NCBI RefSeq assembly: GCF_016858305.2
Contig: NZ_CP074436.1
Span: 3,740,001 to 3,804,000 of the forward strand
DNA length: 64,000 nucleotides
Source of the DNA: Polaribacter sp. Q13
GTDB lineage: Bacteria; Bacteroidota; Bacteroidia; Flavobacteriales; Flavobacteriaceae
Reading direction: 5' to 3'
Shown: one piece after another, positions 9,062 through 17,241 of the stretch
How the letters are laid out: each line of letters opens with the position of its first letter
How positions within the stretch are numbered: position 1 is the first letter of the stretch
Program-made: the position numbers and the translations under genes
Notes under the pieces: model-generated
Told to the model about the DNA's origin: nothing
Seen by the model: the letters and a program-made list of their open reading frames with translations, nothing else
Databases searched by the model: none

Positions 9062-9898
9062 ATGGACAATATATATATAGAATACAATTTTACAGTAACC
9101 CCAAAAGAACCAGCAACAGAAATTTTAATTGCAGAATTAGGAGAAGTTGGTTTTGAGAGTTTTGTTGAAAATGAAAACGGAGTAACGGCTTACATTCAAA
9201 AAGACGATTGGAATGCGGATATTTTAAACGATATTTTTGTCATAAATTCAGAAGAGTTTTCTATAGAGCACAACCACAGTGAAATAGCACAAACTAATTG
9301 GAATGCAGAATGGGAAAAGAATTTTTCACCTATTCAGGTGGAAGATATCGTAAGTATTCGTGCACCATTTCATGAAAATCCAAATCTAAAATATGATATT
9401 GTAATTGAACCAAAAATGAGTTTTGGTACAGGTCATCATGAAACAACTCACATGATGGTGCAACATTTATTGCAATTAGATTTAGAAGGTAAAAAAACAT
9501 TAGATATGGGATGTGGAACCGGAATTTTAGCAATTTTTGCTGAAATGAAAGGCGCAACCCCAATAGATGCCATTGATATTGATAATTGGTGTTATGAAAA
9601 CTCAATAGAAAATGTAGATAGAAATAATTGTAAAAATATTTCGGTTTTTGAAGGAGATGCTTCTCTTTTAATCAATAAAAAATATGATGTGATTATTGCG
9701 AACATCAATAGAAATATTTTATTGATGGACATGCAAGCGTACGCTAATTGTTTTAATGATAATGGAATTCTATTATTAAGTGGTTTTTATCAAGAAGATA
9801 TACCAATTATAGATGCAGAAGTTTCTAAATACAATTTAAAATTAGATACTGTTATAGAAAGAAATAATTGGGTTGCATTAAAATACAATAAATTGTAA
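9062..9898 (+). CDS. prmA: Ribosomal protein L11 methyltransferase
   Basis: This 278-residue SAM-dependent enzyme methylates ribosomal protein L11. The N-terminal substrate domain (1-110) precedes the conserved MSFGTGHHETT segment. The SAM-binding motif follows as KKTLDMGCGTGILAIFA (about 144-160), and the NPPY-like position reads IIANINRNILL. In flavobacteria prmA is usually followed by clpS, as here with a 10-bp gap, forming a small operon. Confidence 0.95.
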   Translation: MDNIYIEYNFTVTPKEPATEILIAELGEVGFESFVENENGVTAYIQKDDWNADILNDIFVINSEEFSIEHNHSEIAQTNWNAEWEKNFSPIQVEDIVSIRAPFHENPNLKYDIVIEPKMSFGTGHHETTHMMVQHLLQLDLEGKKTLDMGCGTGILAIFAEMKGATPIDAIDIDNWCYENSIENVDRNNCKNISVFEGDASLLINKKYDVIIANINRNILLMDMQAYANCFNDNGILLLSGFYQEDIPIIDAEVSKYNLKLDTVIERNNWVALKYNKL

Positions 9899-9908
9899 TT
9901 TTGTGATT

Positions 9909-10184
9909 ATGAGTACAAAAGAAAAAATACAAGAAGAGGTTGATGTCTTAGAACAAGAAGTCTTTCAGCATGAAATAGTATTACATAATGATGATGTAAA
10001 TACTTTTGACCACGTAATAGATTCTTTAGTTAGTGTTTGTGATCATTCATTTGAGCAAGCAGAGCAATGTGCAACCTTGGTTCATTATAAAGGAAAATGC
10101 ACGGTTAAATCTGGGGAACTTAAAGATTTAGAACCAAGATGTTCTAAATTATTACAATTAGGTTTGTCTGCAGAATTGGTATAA
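9909..10184 (+). CDS. clpS: ATP-dependent Clp protease adaptor ClpS
   Basis: This 91-residue adaptor delivers N-degron substrates to ClpAP/ClpCP. The ClpS core is clear: IVLHNDDVNTFDHVID (about 24-39) with the conserved NDD substrate-pocket motif, and CATLVHYKGKCTVKSG around 56-72. ATG 9909 is preferred over an in-frame GTG at 9903, since it gives the usual MSTKEKIQ-like start and leaves 10 bp after prmA. Co-transcription with prmA is likely. Confidence 0.93.
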   Translation: MSTKEKIQEEVDVLEQEVFQHEIVLHNDDVNTFDHVIDSLVSVCDHSFEQAEQCATLVHYKGKCTVKSGELKDLEPRCSKLLQLGLSAELV

Positions 10185-10218
10185 TCGAAAAGAATTAATT
10201 TCAAAAAAATATCTATTT

Positions 10219-10491
10219 ATGGAAAATGTTTTTAAATATTACGAGTTCTCACCTTTCTTTTTAGATAGATCAGATAGTTTTTCTGGAAATGAAATTAGTT
10301 TCACAGAATTAAATGATACCCATTTTTTAATTTTTGAAAAAAATAATGATATTTATAATTTATATGTATCAAGATATCAGCATAAAAAAGAAATTGGTGT
10401 TAATGCCCCGCAAATACTAGAGTTATTAGTAGAAAACTACGATAAGAGCATTCCTGAACATCGCTTAATGATTAAGCAATACCTCCATTAA
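10219..10491 (+). CDS. Small hypothetical protein (90 aa)
   Basis: I do not recognise this protein. It is soluble (no signal peptide or membrane segment), with many aromatic residues (FKYYEFSPFFLD at the start) and alternating hydrophobic stretches (THFLIFEKNNDIYNLYVSRY) suggesting a small beta-rich fold. It starts 34 bp after clpS and could be the third gene of the prmA-clpS unit. Codon usage looks like its neighbours. Confidence 0.6.
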   Translation: MENVFKYYEFSPFFLDRSDSFSGNEISFTELNDTHFLIFEKNNDIYNLYVSRYQHKKEIGVNAPQILELLVENYDKSIPEHRLMIKQYLH

Positions 10492-10592
10492 AGTACCATT
10501 CATCGAAAATATTTACAGAAAAGGCAATTTTATTTTTTATTTGTAGTGACTTTTATAACTAATATGAGTCATATAGATAAGAAACAATAAAT

Positions 10593-10790
10593 ATGATTAA
10601 AAAGATTACCCTTATAGTAATAGTTTTTATGGTTCCGTTTTTTGGTTTTAGTCAAACAATGACTCCACCACCTGCAGGACCACCACCACCTCCGGGTTTA
10701 CCTATAGATAATTTAATAGGTATGTTGTTTCTAATAAGTTTGGGATTGATATACGGATCTAAAAAGATCCTTAAAGATAGTAGTAGTTAG
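10593..10790 (+). CDS. Tiny exported protein with PID-CTERM-like sorting tail
   Basis: This 65-residue protein is little more than an N-terminal signal peptide (1-20, ending FGFSQ) joined to a Pro-rich linker with the motif AGPPPPPGLPID (about 28-39). A hydrophobic helix (about 42-57) and a basic tail (KKILKD) follow. The order Pro-rich/PID motif, helix, basic end is that of exosortase-type C-terminal sorting signals, and resembles what is called PID-CTERM in Bacteroidota. A paralogue with the same layout lies at 52760-52939. No exosortase is present in the window. What such signal-only proteins do is not known. It is followed by a terminator. Confidence 0.7.
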   Translation: MIKKITLIVIVFMVPFFGFSQTMTPPPAGPPPPPGLPIDNLIGMLFLISLGLIYGSKKILKDSSS

Positions 10791-10815
10791 TTTTTATACT
10801 AAGTTTGGTTAGACG

Positions 10816-10849
10816 AAAAGGCCTTGGACATTTGTTCAAGGTCTTTTTT
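10816..10849 (+). terminator. Rho-independent terminator
   Basis: AAAAGGCCTTG pairs with CAAGGTCTTTT (one G-U) around a 10-nt loop, ending in a T run. It closes the 10593 gene. The next 200 bp hold no supported gene. Confidence 0.8.
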
Positions 10850-11026
10850 ATGCGTAAAAGTTTTATTATTTAAATTAAGTCTAAATAAAAATAATTAGTT
10901 ATGTTTGCAAAACTATTAAAAGAGCTAGATTATATGTTGATTCATAAAATGGATTTTTTCTTTTAGTAAGGTATAGTAATTAAAATTAGAGAAGTTTAAT
11001 AAGAACGGAGTATTAAAAATTGAATA

Positions 11027-11055
11027 AAGGATTCTTTTTAACTAAAAGAATCTTA
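11027..11055 (-). terminator. Weak terminator of the ECF sigma gene
   Basis: AAGATTCTTTT and AAAAGAATCCTT (minus strand) can pair around a short loop just beyond the sigma-factor stop. The T run is interrupted, so termination may be inefficient. Confidence 0.45.
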
Positions 11056-11056
11056 A

Positions 11057-11632
11057 TTAAATAATTTTATAGAGAACAAATAAAAAGAAATCGTCACCTT
11101 TAAAAGCTTTACGTATTTTTTTAAAGGCAGTATGCATGTGAGATTCCACTGTTTTAACAGATATATCTAATTGATCTGCGATTTCTTTATATTTAAGTCC
11201 TTGAAATTTATTCATTTTTAAAATTTCTTTACATTTTTCGGGTAAAGATTCAATTACAATTTTTAATTTTGAAATTCGCTGCTCTATTAAATCATCATCA
11301 TCATTAATTCTATTGCTTAAAGCACGTTCTTTAATTTCATCAAAAAAACTCTCCTTATGTTTTTGTTTTCTATAAGTATCTATATAACTGTTTTGAGTAA
11401 TTCTGTATAAATAACTTTTAATTGATTTTTCTGTGTTTATTTTTTTTCGATTAGTCCAAAGGGTTATAAAGGTTTGTTGCACTATATCTTCTGCTTCTTG
11501 CAAATTGTGCGTAAAACTGAAGGAATAATCTACTAGTTTTTTATAGTAACGATCAAATAATGTTTTAAATGCCTTTTCATCATCTTTTTTTATATTAATA
11601 GCTAGTATAGAGTCTTCTATAGGGATTTTCAA
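11057..11632 (-). CDS. ECF RNA polymerase sigma factor (FecI-like, Bacteroidota type)
   Basis: This 191-residue protein has sigma region 2 (about 22-90, with AFKTLFDRYYKKLVDYSFSF and AEDIVQQTFITLW) and region 4 (about 125-178, with CKEILKMNKFQGLKYKEIADQLDISVKTVESHM). There is no region 3, which is the ECF class. It matches the Bacteroidota subgroup paired with FecR anti-sigma factors and TonB receptors. It is divergent from the FecR gene across a 121-bp spacer, whereas sigma and FecR are usually co-directional. It is expected to activate the receptor locus when FecR relays ligand binding. Confidence 0.9.
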   Translation of the reverse strand: MKIPIEDSILAINIKKDDEKAFKTLFDRYYKKLVDYSFSFTHNLQEAEDIVQQTFITLWTNRKKINTEKSIKSYLYRITQNSYIDTYRKQKHKESFFDEIKERALSNRINDDDDLIEQRISKLKIVIESLPEKCKEILKMNKFQGLKYKEIADQLDISVKTVESHMHTAFKKIRKAFKGDDFFLFVLYKII

Positions 11633-11753
11633 AATTGTTTGGGTTAATTTTTTTTTAAAAAAACAAATATGATAAAAATAATTAGATTTTAGCTAAGGGT
11701 ATTTTGTAAAATCAACGTAATGTTAATATAAATTTAATAAAACAGACAATCTG

Positions 11754-12932
11754 TTGAAGAAAATAATAATAAAATACATCGCCAATACAATTACAGACCA
11801 AGAGTTGGATGCTCTTAAGTTGTGGTTAAAAAAGGAAAAAAATCAAAATACATTTGAGCAATACATAAAAACCTCTTATGATATAGATAGCGCAATGAAT
11901 AAACCAGATTTAGATGCTGCTTATAAAAAAATAAGGCATTCTATTGATTCTAAAAAGAAATCTAAATTAAGGATTCTCCCCGTTTGGTCTGGATATGCAG
12001 CAGCGGCAGTGGTTGTATTTATGTTTTCATACATATATGTTTTTGATAATAAAGAACAACCTGCAGAGGTTTTAAACACATTTGTAACAACTGTAGAATC
12101 TGGTGTAGATAAAGCAACTTTAACATTAGATGATGGATCTAATATTATTTTAGAAGCAGGTACAGTTTATAATAATAAGACGGTAGCAAGTAATGGAGAA
12201 GAGATTATTTATAAAAAAGAGCAAGAAACAATAATTAATCTTGAAGATAAAGTTGAAACAAATAAGACGGAATCTAAAATAGCTTATAATTATTTAACGA
12301 CTCCAAGAGGAGGAGAGTTTCAAATTACGTTGGCAGATGGAACGCAAGTTTGGTTAAATTCTGAAACCAAATTAAAATATCCAACAGTATTTAAAAAAGG
12401 AGAAACTAGGCAAGTAGAATTGGTTTATGGAGAAGCTTATTTTGATGTATCGTCAAGTAAAAATCATAATGGCGCAACTTTTAAAGTTATTTCTAATTTA
12501 CAAGAAGTAGAAGTTTTTGGAACAGAGTTTAATATAAAAGCCTACAAAGACGAAGAAAGTGTATATACTACTTTGGCAGAAGGAAAAGTAGCTGTTAGTA
12601 ATTTTGCTTTTAAAGATAATTTAAAAGTAGGGCAACAATCTATTATTAGTAAATCAACAGGAGAAATTGCTATAAAAACGGTTAACATTTACAATGAAAC
12701 TGCTTGGAGGTTAGGTTCTTTTTCATTTAAAAATAAAACTTTAAAAGAAATTATGAAAGTTTTATCTAGGTGGTATGATGTTGATATTGTTTTTGAAAAT
12801 AAAAAATTAGAAACGATTAAGTTTAATGGTCTTTTAAGTAAAAAAATGACACTTGAAGAAATTTTAATTCCGATTAAAAGAAGCTCTAATTTAAATTATA
12901 CCGTAAACGATAGCAAAATAATTTTAAAATAA
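11754..12932 (+). CDS. FecR family anti-sigma/sigma-regulator
   Basis: This 392-residue inner-membrane regulator has an N-terminal cytoplasmic helical domain (about 1-70), one membrane helix (GYAAAAVVVFMFSYIYVF, about 80-97), a periplasmic FecR domain (about 180-290, with TPRGGEFQITLADGTQVWLNS) and a C-terminal DUF4974 domain (about 315-390). It should hold the divergent ECF sigma until the STN domain of the downstream receptor signals. The start is a TTG codon: an in-frame TAA lies at 11724 and no ATG intervenes, while the LKKIIIKYI start matches where this family normally begins. Confidence 0.88.
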   Translation: MKKIIIKYIANTITDQELDALKLWLKKEKNQNTFEQYIKTSYDIDSAMNKPDLDAAYKKIRHSIDSKKKSKLRILPVWSGYAAAAVVVFMFSYIYVFDNKEQPAEVLNTFVTTVESGVDKATLTLDDGSNIILEAGTVYNNKTVASNGEEIIYKKEQETIINLEDKVETNKTESKIAYNYLTTPRGGEFQITLADGTQVWLNSETKLKYPTVFKKGETRQVELVYGEAYFDVSSSKNHNGATFKVISNLQEVEVFGTEFNIKAYKDEESVYTTLAEGKVAVSNFAFKDNLKVGQQSIISKSTGEIAIKTVNIYNETAWRLGSFSFKNKTLKEIMKVLSRWYDVDIVFENKKLETIKFNGLLSKKMTLEEILIPIKRSSNLNYTVNDSKIILK

Positions 12933-12939
12933 AAAAAAA

Positions 12940-12980
12940 GGGATAAAGTCAATACCGCTCAAAGTACATCGCTTTATCCC
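12940..12980 (+). promoter_or_regulatory. Hairpin between fecR and the TonB receptor gene
   Basis: A perfect 9-bp stem (GGGATAAAG / CTTTATCCC) encloses a 23-nt loop in the spacer. No T run follows, so it is not a standard terminator; it could be an RNA-processing or stability element that sets different levels of FecR and receptor. Confidence 0.5.
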
Positions 12981-13024
12981 CAAAGAAATATTAATTAAAA
13001 GATTAACTAATACTTTACAAATTT

Positions 13025-15967
13025 ATGAAAATTAATTTTACTCAAGAGTGGCTCAAAAAGCGAACTCAAAATTTTATTATGAGGACAGTATTTTTATTAT
13101 TTTGTTCTACAGTATTTAGTTTTACCTCAATTGACGTTATTTCTCAAAATGCGGAAATTAAAATAAATAAGGATAAAACCGTAACTGTAGATCAAATTTT
13201 CGACATTATTCAAGCACAAACAGATTATACTTTTATTTATCGGTCAGATATGTTTAAGGATGTTTCTCCTATGCATTTAAAAGAAGGTACCATAAAAGCA
13301 AAAACCTTGCTGATAAAAGCGCTACCTAAAAGATATTATAACATAGAATTACTTAAAAATAATACGATTGCTATCGAAAAAATAGATTTTTCTCAAAAAA
13401 TAGATGTTAGAGGTAGTATTATAGACGATAACAAAAGACCACTTTCTGATGTAAACGTAATTGTTACAGATTTAAACCTCGGAACCTTTACGAATAAAAA
13501 TGGTGAGTTTTTGATGACCATACCTCATAAAAATTTTATATTAAATGTAAGTCTTTTAGGGTATAAAACAGCAGAAATTGATTTGTCTTTAGAATCAGAT
13601 TTATCTAATATTAAAATTATACTTCATGAAGATTTATTAGGTTTAGATGAGGTTGTAGTTACCGCAAAAAAGACAGTAAGTAGAGAAGGAACATCTACGT
13701 ATAAAATAGGAAGTCAAGCAATGAAACAAGTTCAGGCAATGAACTTAGGCGATGTGTTAAGTTTAATTCCTGGTAATAAAATGGAACAAACAAACTTAAC
13801 CTCTACAAAACAAGCTAATTTAAGAAGTGCAGTAAGTTCTGATGTAAACTCTTTTGGTACTGCTGTTATTTTAGATGGTGCGGCAATTAGTACAGATGCA
13901 AATATGCAAACAAAAAATTCATCTACTTTAAATGGAGGGAAATCTATTGTTGGTGGCGGTGTAGATTTACGAAGCATCACATTAGCTAATGTAGAATCTG
14001 TAGAAATTATAACAGGTATTGCATCACCAAAATATGGTAATTTATCTTCTGGTGGAATTTTAGTAAAAAGTAAAGTTGGTAAATCTCCTTATATTGTTTC
14101 TGCCAATGTTTCATCTACAAATTATCAGGCTTCTGTAGCAAAAGGATATGAGTTAAATAAATTAGGTGTTTTAAATACCGATTTATCTTATGCGTATTCT
14201 TCTGGCGCGCCAACAGAACGTAAATTATTTTATCAAAGTTTTAACTTAGGATTACGTTGGAAATTACCCGTATTTAAAGGTGTTAAATGGAATCATTTTA
14301 CCTCTCTAAGAATAGGACATTCAGATGATGGAAATCGTCATGAACCAGAAGAAGTTTTTAAGAATGAAGCAGATGTAAAAAGCACTTCTTATCAAGCAAC
14401 GCTTTCAGGAGATTTTCGTTCATCACTTTTAGGGAAAGTAAGTTATAATTTTAGCGGTAGTATAGTTAATCAACATTCTTTTTATGATACTTACGTTATT
14501 AACGGTCCTTTTCCTATTATAGAATCTATAGAAAGCGGAACTTATAATACCAACTATTCTCCGAATGCATTTAATCAAACTAGAGATATTAAAGGTAAAC
14601 CCATCAATTTAAATGGAAGAATTGAGGCATCTCAAAATGCAAGTTATAAGAGTTTAGATTTTAATTTTGAAACTGGTTTGCAGTATTCTTTTGATGATAA
14701 TACAGGTAGCGGTAGAGTTGCTACTGGTAATATTGCGCATACACAAGATATTGCTGGGAGTAGATCTGCAACATTTGAAAAAATCCCTGCATCTAAAATC
14801 TTTTCTGCTTATCATCAAACAATTATAAAAAGATCTGGTGAGACTTCTAACCAACAATTAAATTTAGGACTTAGATATGATAACATGTTAGAACGCTACA
14901 ATTTACTGTCTCCACGTATGTCTTTTTCATCAAAACATAATAATTTTAAGGTTAGAGGAGCTTGGGGAGTTTCTTACAAAGCACCGGCAATGGTGCAATT
15001 ATACCCAGGAAGATCGTACATAGATTATATCAATTTTCAATATTATGCAGAGAATCCAGACGAACGTTTAGCAATAGTAACAACCTATGTTTATCAACCT
15101 ACAAACGAGCATTTAAAACCTAATTATTCCGATTTAAAAGAGGTTGGTTTTGACTGGTCTCCTTCTTTTATGAATTTTAATTTCACCTATTTTAAAAAAG
15201 ACATGCGCAGAGGTATTTCTACAACAGACGAGTTATTACTATTGCCAAAAGCTGTTTATGAAGTAATAGATGCGCCAATAGGAGTGCAACCAACAGTTGA
15301 GCCTACCGGAGAGGTAAATAACATACCAAGAACGGTAAGTGTAATGAATAACAATTATTACGTTGCTACCAATGGAGTGGAAGCTACCATAAGTCCAAAG
15401 AAAATAAAAGCAACCAATACGCAGTTTAATTTTAGATATAGTTATTTAGAAAGTGTGGTAACAAATACCGGTTTTGATATTGATAAATCTAGTTATGTTG
15501 TTGGCGACAATTCTGTACGATATGGTGTTTATGAAAATAATTTAACAAAGGCAATTAGAAGTTTTGGTACTTTAACTTTAATTCAGCATATACCTTCTTT
15601 AAGGTTTGTGTTAACACTTTCAGCGGAATTAAACTTTAAGGAAAGTAGCCAGTATATTGGTGTAGGTTTATATCCGTTTGCATATTATGATATAGATGGT
15701 ACTTATATAGAAATTCCTGAAGAAAATAGAATGGATCCAGAATTTGATGACTTAAAAAGAGATCGAAATTCATATACAACAACAGCAACTCCTTTTTACA
15801 GCAATTTTAATTTGCAGATACGTAAAGAAACGAAACAAGGACATTCTTTTAGTTTTTACGCCAATAACGCTCCATGGAACAACCCAACTTATGAATTTTT
15901 AGGAAGTAGAAGAACATTGAATAATAAAATATCAGTAGGTTTTAATTTAACCTTATTAATTAAATAA
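13025..15967 (+). CDS. STN-domain TonB-dependent receptor (FecA-like transducer)
   Basis: This 980-residue outer-membrane receptor has a signal sequence around 19-41, an STN (secretin/TonB N-terminal) domain at about 50-120, a carboxypeptidase-regulatory-like domain (126-203), a TonB-box region LGLDEVVVTAKK (206-217), a plug and a barrel ending in NLTLLIK. STN is the part that contacts FecR-type regulators, so this is a transducer that both imports a ligand and switches on the adjacent sigma factor. The first ATG gives an 18-residue extension before MRTVFLLF; ATG 13079 is an alternative start. It leads a run DUF4876, DUF6850-like and M16 genes. The ligand is unknown; iron-bearing compounds or proteins are the best guess from context. 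Confidence 0.9.
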   Translation: MKINFTQEWLKKRTQNFIMRTVFLLFCSTVFSFTSIDVISQNAEIKINKDKTVTVDQIFDIIQAQTDYTFIYRSDMFKDVSPMHLKEGTIKAKTLLIKALPKRYYNIELLKNNTIAIEKIDFSQKIDVRGSIIDDNKRPLSDVNVIVTDLNLGTFTNKNGEFLMTIPHKNFILNVSLLGYKTAEIDLSLESDLSNIKIILHEDLLGLDEVVVTAKKTVSREGTSTYKIGSQAMKQVQAMNLGDVLSLIPGNKMEQTNLTSTKQANLRSAVSSDVNSFGTAVILDGAAISTDANMQTKNSSTLNGGKSIVGGGVDLRSITLANVESVEIITGIASPKYGNLSSGGILVKSKVGKSPYIVSANVSSTNYQASVAKGYELNKLGVLNTDLSYAYSSGAPTERKLFYQSFNLGLRWKLPVFKGVKWNHFTSLRIGHSDDGNRHEPEEVFKNEADVKSTSYQATLSGDFRSSLLGKVSYNFSGSIVNQHSFYDTYVINGPFPIIESIESGTYNTNYSPNAFNQTRDIKGKPINLNGRIEASQNASYKSLDFNFETGLQYSFDDNTGSGRVATGNIAHTQDIAGSRSATFEKIPASKIFSAYHQTIIKRSGETSNQQLNLGLRYDNMLERYNLLSPRMSFSSKHNNFKVRGAWGVSYKAPAMVQLYPGRSYIDYINFQYYAENPDERLAIVTTYVYQPTNEHLKPNYSDLKEVGFDWSPSFMNFNFTYFKKDMRRGISTTDELLLLPKAVYEVIDAPIGVQPTVEPTGEVNNIPRTVSVMNNNYYVATNGVEATISPKKIKATNTQFNFRYSYLESVVTNTGFDIDKSSYVVGDNSVRYGVYENNLTKAIRSFGTLTLIQHIPSLRFVLTLSAELNFKESSQYIGVGLYPFAYYDIDGTYIEIPEENRMDPEFDDLKRDRNSYTTTATPFYSNFNLQIRKETKQGHSFSFYANNAPWNNPTYEFLGSRRTLNNKISVGFNLTLLIK

Positions 15968-15999
15968 AAATAAATCAATAACAGTAAAACAACAACAAC

Positions 16000-17241
16000 A
16001 TGAAAAAAACAATTTTAAAACAACTAGGTTTAACAAAGTTAATTGCATTATTTCTCTTAATATCAGTAATTGTTAGCTGTGATAATGAAGATGATATTCC
16101 TAATTTAGGAAATTTAGAAGTTAAAGTAACATTAGCAAGTGGTCTTAGTGATATATCCTTAACAGATATAGATGTAACAATTACACAAACTATAGATAAT
16201 TCTACTTTAACAATGAATACAGATACAAATGGTTTGGCAACTTTTTCTGATATTCCTGTAGGAACTTATACTGCTGTAGTAGCACATTCTACAGATGAAT
16301 ATACTTTAAGTGGTACTGCAAATAATATAATAATCGCAAGACAAGAAACTGTTGCAACAACAGTAGAAGTAAATGCGGTTAACCAAGACGGTGGTTTGGT
16401 TATTAAAGAAATATACACATCTGGATCTGGTTATGTTACTTTGTTTAAAGATTCGTTTGTTGAAATCTTTAATAATTCATCAGAAACATTATATGCAGAT
16501 GGTATGTATATCGCGAATCTATTTGGAGATTCTGGTAGAACAGGAGACGTTTCAGTTTATTCGGTATTAACTGATGAAAATTATGTATATACAGATGTAA
16601 TGAGTCAAATACCAGGAACAGGAACAGATTATCCTGTAGCTGCTGGTAAAAGTATTGTAATTGCATTAAACGCTATTAATTATAAGGAAGCAAGTGCAAA
16701 TCCAGATGGAGAGTTAGATAATACAGATGCAACTTTAGAGCATTATTCTATAGATTGGTTAGAAGCACAAGGGCGTACTGGAAATTCTTTCTTTGAGTTT
16801 GATAACCCAGCGGTACCAAACATGATTAACACTTATATATTTGAAGGGACTAACTTTTTTAGATTGTCTACACCAGGAAGTATTGTTTTAGTTAACAGTG
16901 ATGCAACTTTTGATGCTTCTGCTATTGTAGATTATACCGAACCAGGATCTACTTCTACCTTTAAAGTAATGAAAATTTCTATTGAAAATATTGTAGATGG
17001 CGTAGATATTTTAGAAAATTCAGCAGCAGTAGGTTTTAAACGTATGCCTTCTTCTATAGATGGTGGTTTTACTTATTTAAATGCTGATGGAGCAATTTCA
17101 TATACAGGTTTAAGTAATAGAAGAAAAATTGATGAAGTAGCTACTGCTCGTTTTGGTAGAACTATTTTATTAGATACAAACAATTCAACTATAGATTTTG
17201 AAGCAATAGATTTTCCAGATAAATATGGTTATAACAAATAA
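16000..17241 (+). CDS. DUF4876 domain-containing lipoprotein
   Basis: This 413-residue protein has a lipobox (IVSC, about residue 27) and is probably surface-exposed. A small Ig/prealbumin-like domain (about 35-125, with NGLATFSDIPVGTYTAVV) precedes the DUF4876 body (about 130-410). The body carries LVIKEIYTSGSG, FVEIFNNSSETLYADGMYIA and a C-terminal VGFKRMPSSIDGG segment. The VEIFNNS pattern recalls lamin-tail-like beta folds. DUF4876 proteins are typically encoded beside TonB receptors in Bacteroidota and are presumed ligand-capture partners. It starts 32 bp after the receptor and overlaps the next gene by 17 bp. Confidence 0.8.
   Translation: MKKTILKQLGLTKLIALFLLISVIVSCDNEDDIPNLGNLEVKVTLASGLSDISLTDIDVTITQTIDNSTLTMNTDTNGLATFSDIPVGTYTAVVAHSTDEYTLSGTANNIIIARQETVATTVEVNAVNQDGGLVIKEIYTSGSGYVTLFKDSFVEIFNNSSETLYADGMYIANLFGDSGRTGDVSVYSVLTDENYVYTDVMSQIPGTGTDYPVAAGKSIVIALNAINYKEASANPDGELDNTDATLEHYSIDWLEAQGRTGNSFFEFDNPAVPNMINTYIFEGTNFFRLSTPGSIVLVNSDATFDASAIVDYTEPGSTSTFKVMKISIENIVDGVDILENSAAVGFKRMPSSIDGGFTYLNADGAISYTGLSNRRKIDEVATARFGRTILLDTNNSTIDFEAIDFPDKYGYNK

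Noticed and set aside
10900..11055. Possible small RNA from TATGTTTG (10900-10907) to the hairpin at 11027-11055, with a 21-codon frame at 10901
   Set aside because: There is no -33 box, the frame begins inside the promoter box, and the hairpin is better explained as the sigma-gene terminator.
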